64,000 bases of DNA from Propionibacterium sp. GTDB lineage: Bacteria; Actinomycetota; Actinomycetes; Propionibacteriales; Propionibacteriaceae. Each line of letters begins with the position of its first letter. Within the stretch, counting starts at the first letter, position 1. Position numbers and translations under genes: made by a program. The DNA lies in the NCBI GenBank assembly GCA_012517405.1, contig JAAYVB010000002.1, forward strand, positions 62,001 to 126,000, in the 5' to 3' direction. Below, piece after piece: positions 19,576-28,005 of this stretch. The notes under the pieces are model-generated. The model was given only the letters and a program-made list of their open reading frames with translations. It searched no databases and was not told where the DNA came from.

Positions 19576-20697
19576 ATGGCTCGGCTACGGATAGCCCAGC
19601 TCGCCAACTTCGTCAGCGAGACCTCGGGCGGTATGAAGATCGCCATCGACGAGCTGGGCCGCGGCTATCTGGCCAGCGGCGCCGACAGGATGCTGATCAT
19701 TCCCGGGCCGCGGGATTGCATCACGGACACCGAGATGGGCACCATCGTGCAGGTGCGGGCGCCGAAGGTATCGTCCACCTACCGCATGATCGCGGAGCCC
19801 CATCGGGTCTTCGACATGCTGGGGCGATTCTCGCCCACGTCGGTGGAATGCTCCGACAAGTGGACGCTGTCGGGTGTCGGACGCTGGGCTGCGCGGCGCG
19901 GCGTGGGTTCGGTGTTGTTCAGCCACGAACGGTTGGACGACATGGCATCGGGCTGGATGCGGTCGGGCACGATCGCGAAACCCGCGGTTCGGTTGATGAT
20001 GAACCGTCGTCTGGCCAGGAGTTTCGACATCATCGTGGTGACCTCCGACTACTCGGCGGGCGAATGGTCGGGGCTGGACGTTGATCTGCGGCAGGTGCCG
20101 CTGGGTGTGGACCTGGCGATATTCAATCCCGACAAGGGCGCCCCGAGCGGCGGCGAGCGGGCGTTGCAGCTGTGCTACGCGGGCCGGATGTCGCATGAGA
20201 AGCATCCGCAACTGGCGGTGGCGGCGGCCGCCGAACTGCACCGCAGGGGAGTGGAGTTCGACCTGCACATGTGCGGCACCGGGCCCGATCTCAAGGCTCT
20301 GCAGGCGCAGGCCGGTCATGCTCCGGTCCACTTCCACGGTTTCGTCGCCGGACGCGAGGAGGTCGCCCGCAGGCTGGCCCGCTCCGATATCTCGCTGTCC
20401 GTCAGTCCGACGGAGACCTTCGGTCTTGCGGTACTCGAGGCGCTGGCCTGCGGAACGCCGGTGGTCACCTCCGACCGCGGGGGAGCCAGCGAACTGATCA
20501 CCTCCCGCTGTGGCGAGTGGGGCAGCCCCGACTCGTCCGGCATTGCAGACGCCATCGAACGGCTGGCCGGCCGGCTGTCGGCGCAGGTGCGCATCGCGGC
20601 CCGGTCACATGCGTGCGAATTCGATTGGAGCAGGCCGATTTCGCGCATGATGGATATACACGAGCAGGCTGCGGAGAAAGGCAGGCGAGCACGATGA
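19576..20697 (+). CDS. GT4 glycosyltransferase
   Basis: 373 residues, GT-B fold. The donor-binding signature SPTETFGLAVLEALACGTP lies near residue 280, and RMSHEKHPQLAVAA marks the start of the C-terminal domain. The N-terminus has the usual GGMKIAIDEL acceptor-side block. The family transfers sugars from nucleotide donors to lipids or glycans; the closest known roles are in cell-envelope mannolipid synthesis, but the substrate is not readable from sequence. AGGGAGG precedes the ATG and TAAACT at 19541-19546 is a possible -10. It is coupled by ATGA to the next gene. Confidence 0.88.
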   Translation: MARLRIAQLANFVSETSGGMKIAIDELGRGYLASGADRMLIIPGPRDCITDTEMGTIVQVRAPKVSSTYRMIAEPHRVFDMLGRFSPTSVECSDKWTLSGVGRWAARRGVGSVLFSHERLDDMASGWMRSGTIAKPAVRLMMNRRLARSFDIIVVTSDYSAGEWSGLDVDLRQVPLGVDLAIFNPDKGAPSGGERALQLCYAGRMSHEKHPQLAVAAAAELHRRGVEFDLHMCGTGPDLKALQAQAGHAPVHFHGFVAGREEVARRLARSDISLSVSPTETFGLAVLEALACGTPVVTSDRGGASELITSRCGEWGSPDSSGIADAIERLAGRLSAQVRIAARSHACEFDWSRPISRMMDIHEQAAEKGRRAR

Positions 20698-21338
20698 ACT
20701 CCAAGTGCGCATGGTGGTTGGCCCCGGTGGCGGGCCTCGCAGCGGCGGCCTTCACGCCCGTGGTGCTGCGGGCACCCAAACCTGCGATGAATCTTCCGCG
20801 CGATGTCCGCGATCTCCACGAAGCCCTCGAGGACTGCCTGGAATCGCGATTGGACGGTTGGGAGCTGGTGGATTTCGCGACCCGCCTGGTCAACGAGAAG
20901 TTCACCCGCTACTCGGTCTGGCATCTGTGGGAGAACTCCGGACTGGCGTTCAAGAACAGCCGCGGGTTCTCCGAGCAGTACAACCTGGGCTTGGCGCGCG
21001 TCTTGTCGGGTCTGGGCTACGACGTGCAGGCTGTGCACGCCAGGCATGTGCATTTCGACCCGGAGCGGCCCGGCACCGAGAGCTGGCGCAACGGCCACAC
21101 CTGGCTTCGGGTCAGCTACCGGGGCGAGACCCTGGACGTCTGTGCCTCACGAGCCGGTCATCGCGCCGGGAAGGTGAGTTTCATGCCGCTCAGTGATCCC
21201 CGGCCGGTGCACTTCTGGACGGGCGGTCTGATCCGGCTCGGTCTTGCCGGGCCGGTCACCTACGAGGTGTGGAAGTCGTGGCTTTCCGGAAGGCCGGTGC
21301 CACGCTGGGTCTTCCGTGGCTTCCACGACCGCGGCTGA
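20694..21338 (+). CDS. Transglutaminase-like protein lacking the catalytic Cys
   Basis: 214 residues. Residues 6-25 are hydrophobic and resemble a signal anchor. Residues 60-150 look like the transglutaminase core: RGFSEQYNLGLARVLSGLGY, then NGHTWLRV and LDVCAS. In the active family the first block carries the nucleophilic Cys (GxC); here the position is Ser93, while His135 and Asp148 fit the remaining triad positions. The protein may be an inactive binding fold, or a serine-type variant. The start overlaps the glycosyltransferase stop, so the pair probably acts together at the envelope. The assignment rests on motif spacing and is moderate. Confidence 0.65.
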   Translation: MNSKCAWWLAPVAGLAAAAFTPVVLRAPKPAMNLPRDVRDLHEALEDCLESRLDGWELVDFATRLVNEKFTRYSVWHLWENSGLAFKNSRGFSEQYNLGLARVLSGLGYDVQAVHARHVHFDPERPGTESWRNGHTWLRVSYRGETLDVCASRAGHRAGKVSFMPLSDPRPVHFWTGGLIRLGLAGPVTYEVWKSWLSGRPVPRWVFRGFHDRG

Positions 21339-21412
21339 GTCACCGGGCGCGGAGTTCAGTGGGGCGGTTCGGCTCTGGAACCCAGCCGGTATCCGGGAAC
21401 CCAACAGAGATG

Positions 21413-21451
21413 CAGTAGGGGCTGTGCGGACATGCCGCACAGCCCCTACTG
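21413..21451. terminator. Bidirectional terminator between convergent genes
   Basis: A perfect 17-bp stem (CAGTAGGGGCTGTGCGG and its complement) with a 5-nt loop lies between the plus-strand transglutaminase-like gene and the minus-strand rpfB-like gene. Confidence 0.85.
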
Positions 21452-21478
21452 GCAATCATGAATCGGCGAAGGAGCAGC

Positions 21479-22624
<1,146 letters not shown>

Positions 22625-22633
22625 TCAGTATGT

Positions 22634-22650
22634 GCATCGCTGTGCGATGC
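22634..22650 (-). other. Hairpin between the two G5 genes
   Basis: GCATCGC/GCGATGC, 7 bp with a 3-nt loop. It may attenuate read-through from the upstream gene. CATACT (minus strand, 22627-22632) is a possible -10 for rpfB. Confidence 0.35.
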
Positions 22651-22694
22651 TCGGCCAGCTCAGTCGCCTCGGAACCCGCAGGCGGAGCTTGCGG

Positions 22695-23810
22695 TCAGTA
22701 CCAGCCATAGGAGTATGAATGCGCCAGTGCTTGCTGCCAGCCGCCATAGCGTTCTTTCACGTACTGGTCGCCCCACTTGAGCGCGACGACCGGGTCGGTC
22801 CAGTTGGGCCCGAGCTTGGAGCAGGGCAGTGACTGCACTAGGCCGCAGGCGCCACTCGATGCGTTGACCGCACTCGGATTCCAGCTGGATTCGCGCTGGA
22901 CCAAGATCTCTGCAGCCGACCAATCCGACTCGGCGATGCCAGCTGCCGACATCCAATCGGCGTGGCTGCCGGTGTAGCTGGTGGCTTTGGTGCCGACGCT
23001 GACCTGCTCGTCAACCGGCTGGGTGATGACCTCTTCGCTCAGCACGGTGCGCGACTCCTCGGTGCCGTCGACGCTGGTCACCTGATAAAGGACCTTCTTC
23101 TCGCCGGGCTTGCCCTCGGTGGTCACCTTGGTGACACCCTTGGCCAGCGTCGAATCCTCGGCGCGCACGCTCTGGTAGTCGATCTTCTCTGTCTCGTTGA
23201 CTTCGGAGACATCGACCCGCTGCACCTGCACCGTGGCGCCCTCGGTGAGCGTCGCGTTGCGCTCCGGGGTGACGCGGTCGTTGCTGCCCAACCGGATGCC
23301 GGCTTCGTTCAGCAGGCTCTTGACGTCGGCCGCGGTGGTGACAGTATCGATGGTCTGGCCGTCCACGGTGAGGTGGACCGTCTTCGGGGTGCTGGCGGTG
23401 AGGGTGAGACCCTCGCGGCCCAGCGGAGTGGACCGATCGACCGACAGGCGGGTGGCCGGATCGTGCAGGCCGATCTCAGCGAGGGCATCCTGCACGGTGG
23501 TGGCGGTGGTCCAGTAGGTCTGCGAGACGCCATCGGTGATCACGGTGACCGGACGCACATATTTGACCGTCACTTCGGTGCCGTCGCTGAGGGGGGTGTT
23601 CGCGGCCGGGCTGAGCTCATCGGCATCGTTGATCTGGATGCCGTTGGCGTCCAGGACATCCTGCACCGTCGTGCCCCAGACGTGCACGACTTGCTGCTGT
23701 CCGTCGATCGTGAGCTCCACAGCCTTGTTGGCGGCGCTGGCGATTCCACCGATGCTCAGGGATGCCACGGTCACGACGCCTGCGACGGCTATGGTGACGG
23801 ATCGTTTCAT
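22695..23810 (-). CDS. Secreted G5-domain protein with SLT-like lytic domain
   Basis: 371 residues. The layout copies its neighbour: signal peptide (1-27), three DUF348 repeats (about 30-72, 88-130, 145-185) and G5 (198-275). From residue 283 the Rpf domain is replaced by a lytic-transglycosylase-like domain: LVQRESSWNPSAVNASSGA (candidate catalytic Glu307), GLVQSLPCSK and DPVVALKWGDQYVKERYGGW. It should act on peptidoglycan outside the cell. ATG 23810 is chosen because it opens a signal peptide and follows GGAG; the 24 codons before it have no such features. A good promoter lies just upstream. Confidence 0.9.
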   Translation of the reverse strand: MKRSVTIAVAGVVTVASLSIGGIASAANKAVELTIDGQQQVVHVWGTTVQDVLDANGIQINDADELSPAANTPLSDGTEVTVKYVRPVTVITDGVSQTYWTTATTVQDALAEIGLHDPATRLSVDRSTPLGREGLTLTASTPKTVHLTVDGQTIDTVTTAADVKSLLNEAGIRLGSNDRVTPERNATLTEGATVQVQRVDVSEVNETEKIDYQSVRAEDSTLAKGVTKVTTEGKPGEKKVLYQVTSVDGTEESRTVLSEEVITQPVDEQVSVGTKATSYTGSHADWMSAAGIAESDWSAAEILVQRESSWNPSAVNASSGACGLVQSLPCSKLGPNWTDPVVALKWGDQYVKERYGGWQQALAHSYSYGWY

Positions 23811-23853
23811 GGATTCGTTTCTCCAGTGCGCTGGACGGCTCGGACAAGACGTA

Positions 23854-23882
23854 AGCCTAGTTGAAACCTGAGAATAATCCAA
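23854..23882 (-). promoter_or_regulatory. Promoter of the G5-SLT gene
   Basis: TTGGAT (23877-23882), 17-base spacer, TAGGCT (23854-23859) on the minus strand. The leader is about 37 bases, too short for the c-di-AMP riboswitch that precedes some actinobacterial rpf genes. Confidence 0.6.
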
Positions 23883-24001
23883 GAAAAACTGAAGAGTTGT
23901 ACATAATGCCTAGTCAGCGCTGCCTGCTATTTCTGAACATCTCTCAGATGGGTACCGGTGCCCCGCGGATTCCGGCGACGATGAAGGCTGCGAACACAGC
24001 A

Positions 24002-24033
24002 AAGCGCCCCCGTCCACGAGGACGAGGGCGCTT
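24002..24033 (-). terminator. Terminator of sodA
   Basis: A 14-position stem with one mismatch (AAGCGCCC..CGTCC / GGACG..GGGCGCTT), 4-nt loop, then TTTGC in the minus direction. Confidence 0.75.
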
Positions 24034-24056
24034 GGAGACAGCGATGAATCAGGTGC

Positions 24057-24659
24057 TTACTTGGCCGAAGCCTTCGCGAAGCGTTCGGCGACGTCGCTCC
24101 AGTTGACGATGTTCCAGAACGCAGTCACATAGTCTGCCTTGACGTTTTTGTACTGCAGGTAGAAGGCGTGCTCCCACATGTCGAGCAACAGCAGCGGGAC
24201 CGAGCCCACCGGCAGGTTGTTCTGCTGATCGTAGAAGGCCAAGGTGTTGAGACGGCCCGCGATGGGATCGTAGACCAGTGCGCCCCAACCCGATCCCTGG
24301 ATCGACTTGGCGGCTTCGCTGAACTGGGCGCGGAAGCCTTCGAAGGTACCGAAGTACTCGTCGATAGCGGCAGCGAGTTCGCCATCGGGACGCTCGGGAG
24401 CGTTCGGGGCGAGGTTCCTCCAGAAGACGCTGTGATTGGTGTGGCCACCGAGGTTGAAGGCGAGATCCTTCTCGAGCTTGCTGATTGCTCCGAACTCGCC
24501 CTTGTCGCGCGCCTCCGCCAGCTTGTCCAGTGCGGTATTGGCGCCATCAACATAGGCCTTGTGATGCTTGTCATGGTGCAATTGCATGATCTCGGCGCTG
24601 ATATAGGGCTCCAGCGCGCTGTAGTCATAGTCGAGATCGGGCAGGGTGTAAATGGCCAT
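24057..24659 (-). CDS. sodA: Superoxide dismutase, Fe/Mn family
   Basis: 200 residues. It converts superoxide to oxygen and hydrogen peroxide. Metal ligands fit His28 ([12 protein letters not shown]), His in [10 protein letters not shown], and Asp and His in [20 protein letters not shown]. The sequence strongly resembles the Propionibacterium enzyme known to work with either iron or manganese; the metal used here cannot be fixed from sequence. A strong AGGAAAGAAG site precedes the ATG. It is monocistronic, with a terminator after it. Confidence 0.97.
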   Translation of the reverse strand: MAIYTLPDLDYDYSALEPYISAEIMQLHHDKHHKAYVDGANTALDKLAEARDKGEFGAISKLEKDLAFNLGGHTNHSVFWRNLAPNAPERPDGELAAAIDEYFGTFEGFRAQFSEAAKSIQGSGWGALVYDPIAGRLNTLAFYDQQNNLPVGSVPLLLLDMWEHAFYLQYKNVKADYVTAFWNIVNWSDVAERFAKASAK

Positions 24660-24714
24660 AGTCGCTTCTTTCCTCTCCCATGCGGGGTCTGGTTGTGGTC
24701 CCGGAAATGCCGAA

Positions 24715-24749
24715 GCCGGGCGCCGTCAACTGGTAAAGCGACGCCCGGC
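24715..24749 (-). terminator. Terminator of the csbD-like gene
   Basis: GCCGGGCG and CGCCCGGC arms with a 19-nt loop lie between csbD and sodA. Confidence 0.5.
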
Positions 24750-24783
24750 CCCGCGTTTATTCCGGACTGATCAGGATTGGGGT

Positions 24784-24978
24784 TCAGTCCTTCAGGTCGT
24801 CGGCAGCATCCTTAACAGCATCTTTGATCTGTTCGGCTGCCTGCTTGGCCTTTGCCTTGGCCTGGTCGGCTTTGCCCTCGGCCTCGAGACGCTCATTGTC
24901 GCTAGCGCTCCCGACGCCTTCCTTGATTTTTCCGCCGACCTCTTGAGCCTTGTTCTTGATGTCGTCGCCCAAACCCAT
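24784..24978 (-). CDS. CsbD-family stress protein
   Basis: 64 residues, hydrophilic, Lys/Ala/Glu-rich. It starts MGLGDDIKNKAQEVGGKIKE, the CsbD signature, followed by repeats of AKAKQAAEQ type predicted helical or disordered. CsbD proteins are induced by general stress in several bacteria; the molecular role is unknown. AGGAGG lies six bases before the ATG. Confidence 0.85.
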   Translation of the reverse strand: MGLGDDIKNKAQEVGGKIKEGVGSASDNERLEAEGKADQAKAKAKQAAEQIKDAVKDAADDLKD

Positions 24979-25042
24979 GATGACCTCCTGTGCTAGTCGT
25001 ACAGTTCTCCGTTCACCCTAGGCGGCATGGGTACCAATAAGG

Positions 25043-25642
25043 TCAGGTTCGCTCTACGCGGAAAACCCGGAAGCCCTTCGCCGAACCAATTCGGTCGGCC
25101 TGCCAGCCCTCGGTGTTGAGCCAGGACTGCAACGAGTCGGCGCCGAGGTTCTTGCCCACGACCAGCCAGGCCAGTCCGCCGGGACGCAGCCTGGGCAGCC
25201 AGGTCGACAGCATCTCGTGGAGCGCCTGCTTGCCGATCCGGATCGGCGGATTCGACCAGATCTCGTCGTAGCTCGCGTCGCTGGACGCCAGCTCCTCCGG
25301 ACGCGAAGCGTGCACTCGATCACCGACGCCCAAGGCCTCGGCGTTCTCCCTGGTCAGCTGGAGAGCCAGATCGTTGACGTCGACTGCGTCCACCCGGGCA
25401 TCAGGGCATTCGGTTGCCAGTGCCACGGCGATGGGTCCGAATCCGCAGCCCAGGTCGAGCAGTCGCGTCGCGTCAGGGCCGGGGGGCTCGGTGGTGCGGA
25501 AGAGCACCCGTGTCCCGAGGTCGAGCCGGTGGGAGCTGAAGACTCCCGGGGCCGACGTGAACTCGTAGTCGTGATCCCAGATCGTGGCGTGCACCAGGTG
25601 CCGGGACGCCTGCGATGCCGGGGTTTCGAAATAGTGACTCAT
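25043..25642 (-). CDS. Small-domain class I methyltransferase (RsmC-like)
   Basis: 199 residues. The SAM-binding motif is LLDLGCGFGPIAVALA and the catalytic NPP motif is WSNPPIRIGKQALHEML, as in N2-guanine rRNA methyltransferases of the RsmC/RlmG type. Family members are longer and duplicated in gammaproteobacteria; this is the single-domain actinobacterial form, so the exact rRNA base is inferred. ATG 25642 is chosen because AGGAGG lies seven bases upstream; the frame stays open to 25897 within truA. The ATG overlaps the truA stop. Confidence 0.85.
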   Translation of the reverse strand: MSHYFETPASQASRHLVHATIWDHDYEFTSAPGVFSSHRLDLGTRVLFRTTEPPGPDATRLLDLGCGFGPIAVALATECPDARVDAVDVNDLALQLTRENAEALGVGDRVHASRPEELASSDASYDEIWSNPPIRIGKQALHEMLSTWLPRLRPGGLAWLVVGKNLGADSLQSWLNTEGWQADRIGSAKGFRVFRVERT

Positions 25643-26547
25643 CGATCCACCTCCTGTGGTGTCCGCAACGATCGGGCCTGCTCGGCCCGGTCGGCCAATT
25701 GGTCGTCCGGAGGATAGCCGACCCGCTCCAGACACAGGCCATGCGCGGGCATCACGTAGACATCGTTGTGCCGTACCGGATGGGCCGCCACTCTTTCCAG
25801 CCACGCCAGATCGCGGCGCCCGGCACCAACTGCCCACACAGCCCCGACCAGCGAGCGCACCATGGAATGGCAGAAAGCATCGGCCTGAACGTGGCATTCG
25901 ATCAGCTGCGTGTCGTCGTCGGTTCTGGTCATCTCGAAATGGGTCAAGTGGCGGATGGACGTGCCGAAGTCGTTGCGCCGGCAGAACGGCGCGAAATCCC
26001 GCAGCCCGATCAGCATTGCGGCCGCCTGATTCATCGCCTCGAGGTCGAGCCGCTCACGCACCCGCACCACATGACCTCGCAGCAACGGGTCGGGGCGCGA
26101 ACCGGCATCCCACAGCCGGTAGACGTAGTGCCGCCAGACCGCGGAAAAGCGCGCGTCGAAGCCGTCGGGAGCACGAGATACCCGGCGCACCACCACGTCG
26201 TCGGGGAGCACTCGAAGCAGTCGCTCGGCCAGATGAGCGGCATCGTATTGCCTGGCCAGGTCGAGATGGGCGACCTGGCCACGGGCGTGGACGCCGGCAT
26301 CGGTGCGTCCGGCCACGGTCAATTGCACCGGCTCGGCGGTGCGGAGCACAGTGCTGATCCACTCCTCAAGGGTGCCCTGTACGGTGCGCAACCCGTCTTG
26401 AACCGCCCAGCCGTGAAAACCCTTGCCGTCATAGGCGAGGTCCAGCCGCCAGCGCCGGGCCGGCTTGTTCGACGCATCCAACTGCGCTGGGGCCCACCGC
26501 GGCGCCTCGCTGTCTGCCTCGGTAGTGGCCGGCGTCCGGGTGCTCAC
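25639..26547 (-). CDS. truA: tRNA pseudouridine(38-40) synthase
   Basis: 302 residues. TruA isomerises uridines 38-40 in the anticodon arm. The catalytic Asp is in VAGRTDAGVHARGQ, and the N-terminal block is LDLAYDGKGFHGWAVQ. The GTG start overlaps the trmB stop (GTGA), with GGAGG five bases before it; a longer frame to 26646 is a trmB shadow. In many actinomycetes truA follows rplQ directly; here 6 kb of other genes, mostly unrelated, intervene and it sits on the other strand. Confidence 0.95.
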   Translation of the reverse strand: MSTRTPATTEADSEAPRWAPAQLDASNKPARRWRLDLAYDGKGFHGWAVQDGLRTVQGTLEEWISTVLRTAEPVQLTVAGRTDAGVHARGQVAHLDLARQYDAAHLAERLLRVLPDDVVVRRVSRAPDGFDARFSAVWRHYVYRLWDAGSRPDPLLRGHVVRVRERLDLEAMNQAAAMLIGLRDFAPFCRRNDFGTSIRHLTHFEMTRTDDDTQLIECHVQADAFCHSMVRSLVGAVWAVGAGRRDLAWLERVAAHPVRHNDVYVMPAHGLCLERVGYPPDDQLADRAEQARSLRTPQEVDR

Positions 26548-27287
26548 GAGATCCTCCGGTATGCCAGGTCGAGGACCGGTCGCCCGGACGCCAACCCGCG
26601 TTGTTCGAACTTGGTGATCGGGCGCTCGGCGGGCCGTGGCGCCCAACCACCCGCGGCCGGGTAGTCGTTGACCAATCCGACGGTGGCGTCCAGCACCTCA
26701 CGCATCTGTTCGGCGTAGTCCGGCCAATCCGTCGCCAGCCACCACTGACCGCCGACCGCCAACCGACTGACCACAAGTTCGGCGAAAGCAGGGGAGACCA
26801 GGCGTCGCTTGTGATGCCGCTTCTTGGGCCACGGGTCGGGAAAGAAGACCGACAACCGGGTGATGGAGGCCGGCGCGAAGAGCTGGTCCAGCGCCTGTAC
26901 AGCGTCCACGGTCATCAGCCGCACATTGCTCACTCCGGCCGCGGCAAGCTTCGACATGGTGCTGGCGACCGCGCGCTCGTAGACCTCGAAACCGATCACA
27001 TTCGCCTCGGGATGCGCAAGAGCGCAGGCCAGCAGCGCATCCCCGGTGCCCGAACCTATCTCCACGAATACCGGCGAATCGGCTGTGCCGGTCGGGTGGC
27101 CGAACTCGACGTCCCAGTGCACCTGCGCATCGGAGGCGAGCGATGTGCTCAGATCGCCACGAGGCACCTCGATCAGATAGCGCGAGGCGAGCCGGACGAG
27201 GGTGCGCTGCTGGCCCGGGTTCATGCGGGGGCTGCGGCGCACGTACGAAACAACCCCCGGCAGTCCTCGTTCGCGCGCATCAGGCAT
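26544..27287 (-). CDS. trmB: tRNA (guanine-N7-)-methyltransferase
   Basis: 247 residues. TrmB makes m7G46 in the tRNA variable loop. Motif I is VEIGSGTGDALLACALAHP and the substrate motif is FFPDPWPKKRHHKRRL. ATG 27287 is favoured over the longer frame to 27422 because a TAGTCT box ends seven bases upstream, giving a leaderless mRNA. It heads a three-gene operon with truA and the small methyltransferase. Confidence 0.95.
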   Translation of the reverse strand: MPDARERGLPGVVSYVRRSPRMNPGQQRTLVRLASRYLIEVPRGDLSTSLASDAQVHWDVEFGHPTGTADSPVFVEIGSGTGDALLACALAHPEANVIGFEVYERAVASTMSKLAAAGVSNVRLMTVDAVQALDQLFAPASITRLSVFFPDPWPKKRHHKRRLVSPAFAELVVSRLAVGGQWWLATDWPDYAEQMREVLDATVGLVNDYPAAGGWAPRPAERPITKFEQRGLASGRPVLDLAYRRIS

Positions 27288-27294
27288 GGTGATC

Positions 27295-27300
27295 AGACTA
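27295..27300 (-). promoter_or_regulatory. -10 box of leaderless trmB
   Basis: TAGTCT on the minus strand, seven bases before the ATG. Confidence 0.4.
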
Positions 27301-27378
27301 GTGGCTCGTCGCCCCTGATTCTCCCGGGTTCCCCCGGCATTCGCGGTGCATCGCAGGTCTGTCTGGCACGATTGAAAT

Positions 27379-27795
27379 GTGCGTACCCTCCTGAACCTGA
27401 TCTGGCTCTTTCTCGGCGGCATCTGGCTCGCCGCAGCCTACTTCGTCGCGGGCATCATCGCCTGCCTGCTGATCATCACCATTCCCGTGGGCATCGCGTC
27501 GTTCCGGATGGCCCGCTACGTGCTGTGGCCATTCGGCTCGATCGTGGTGAAGAAGCCCAACGCCGGCGCCGGGTCCGCGGTGATGAACGCCATCTGGTTC
27601 GTCACCGTCGGCTGGATTCTGGTCGTCCTGCATATCGTCACCGCGCTGACCCAGGCAGTGACCATCGTCGGCATCGCCAACGCTGTCGTCTCGATCATGA
27701 TGATCCCGGTGACCGCGTTCCCCTTCGGCAAGGACGTGCTCGACAAGGACGATCCCCGCGCGGCGTACCAGACCTCGCTGGTTCAGTGGGGCTGA
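27379..27795 (+). CDS. YccF-family inner membrane protein
   Basis: 138 residues, with about four hydrophobic helices. Two copies of the YccF motif are visible: LIWLFLGGIWLAAAYFVAG with ITIPVGIASFRMARYVLWPFG, and AIWFVTVGWILVVLH with MIPVTAFPFGKDVL. The family is widespread and its function is unknown. The GTG start has no ribosome binding site; CACGAT six bases upstream could be a -10. It diverges from trmB. Confidence 0.88.
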   Translation: MRTLLNLIWLFLGGIWLAAAYFVAGIIACLLIITIPVGIASFRMARYVLWPFGSIVVKKPNAGAGSAVMNAIWFVTVGWILVVLHIVTALTQAVTIVGIANAVVSIMMIPVTAFPFGKDVLDKDDPRAAYQTSLVQWG

Positions 27796-27871
27796 ATCGC
27801 CGGCGTACACGCTGTCGGGTCGGCTGCGCGGGAGACTCACGTCGAGCCTGAGCACCGCTGCGGTGGTGAGC

Positions 27872-27892
27872 CACGTTCATCGCATGAACGTG
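27872..27892. repeat. Perfect inverted repeat CACGTTCAT-N3-ATGAACGTG
   Basis: Nine-base arms around CGC, located between convergent genes. The right arm is the first unit of a short tandem repeat. Confidence 0.7.
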
Positions 27893-27943
27893 ATCAGCGC
27901 GAACGTGATCGGTGTGAATATGGTCAGTCTGAATATGGTCAGT
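27884..27943. repeat. Four tandem 15-base repeats
   Basis: Units ATGAACGTGATCAGC, GCGAACGTGATCGGT, GTGAATATGGTCAGT and CTGAATATGGTCAGT follow one another. They share a NNGAA.NTG.TC.G core. Confidence 0.7.
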
Positions 27944-27986
27944 GGGTGCGGCGATTTCCCATGACGGGAGGCCACCGCACCCACTG
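27940..27986. terminator. Bidirectional terminator, yccF / EF-G-like gene
   Basis: CAGTGGGTGCGG pairs with CCGCACCCACTG (12 bp); the loop contains a nested TCCC/GGGA stem. It lies between convergent genes. Confidence 0.75.
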
Positions 27987-28005
27987 ATCGGCTGACCGGG
28001 TCGAG

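Noticed and set aside
20271-20693. N-terminal extension of the transglutaminase-like gene
   Set aside because: The frame is open but is an out-of-frame shadow of the glycosyltransferase; the anchor sequence and coupling point to ATG 20694.
23811-23853. c-di-AMP (ydaO) riboswitch before the G5/rpf genes
   Set aside because: Known before some actinobacterial rpf genes, but the promoter leaves a leader of only about 37 bases.
23861-24106. 81-codon plus-strand frame between the G5-SLT gene and sodA
   Set aside because: It runs through the sodA terminator and into sodA antisense; no ribosome binding site or family features.
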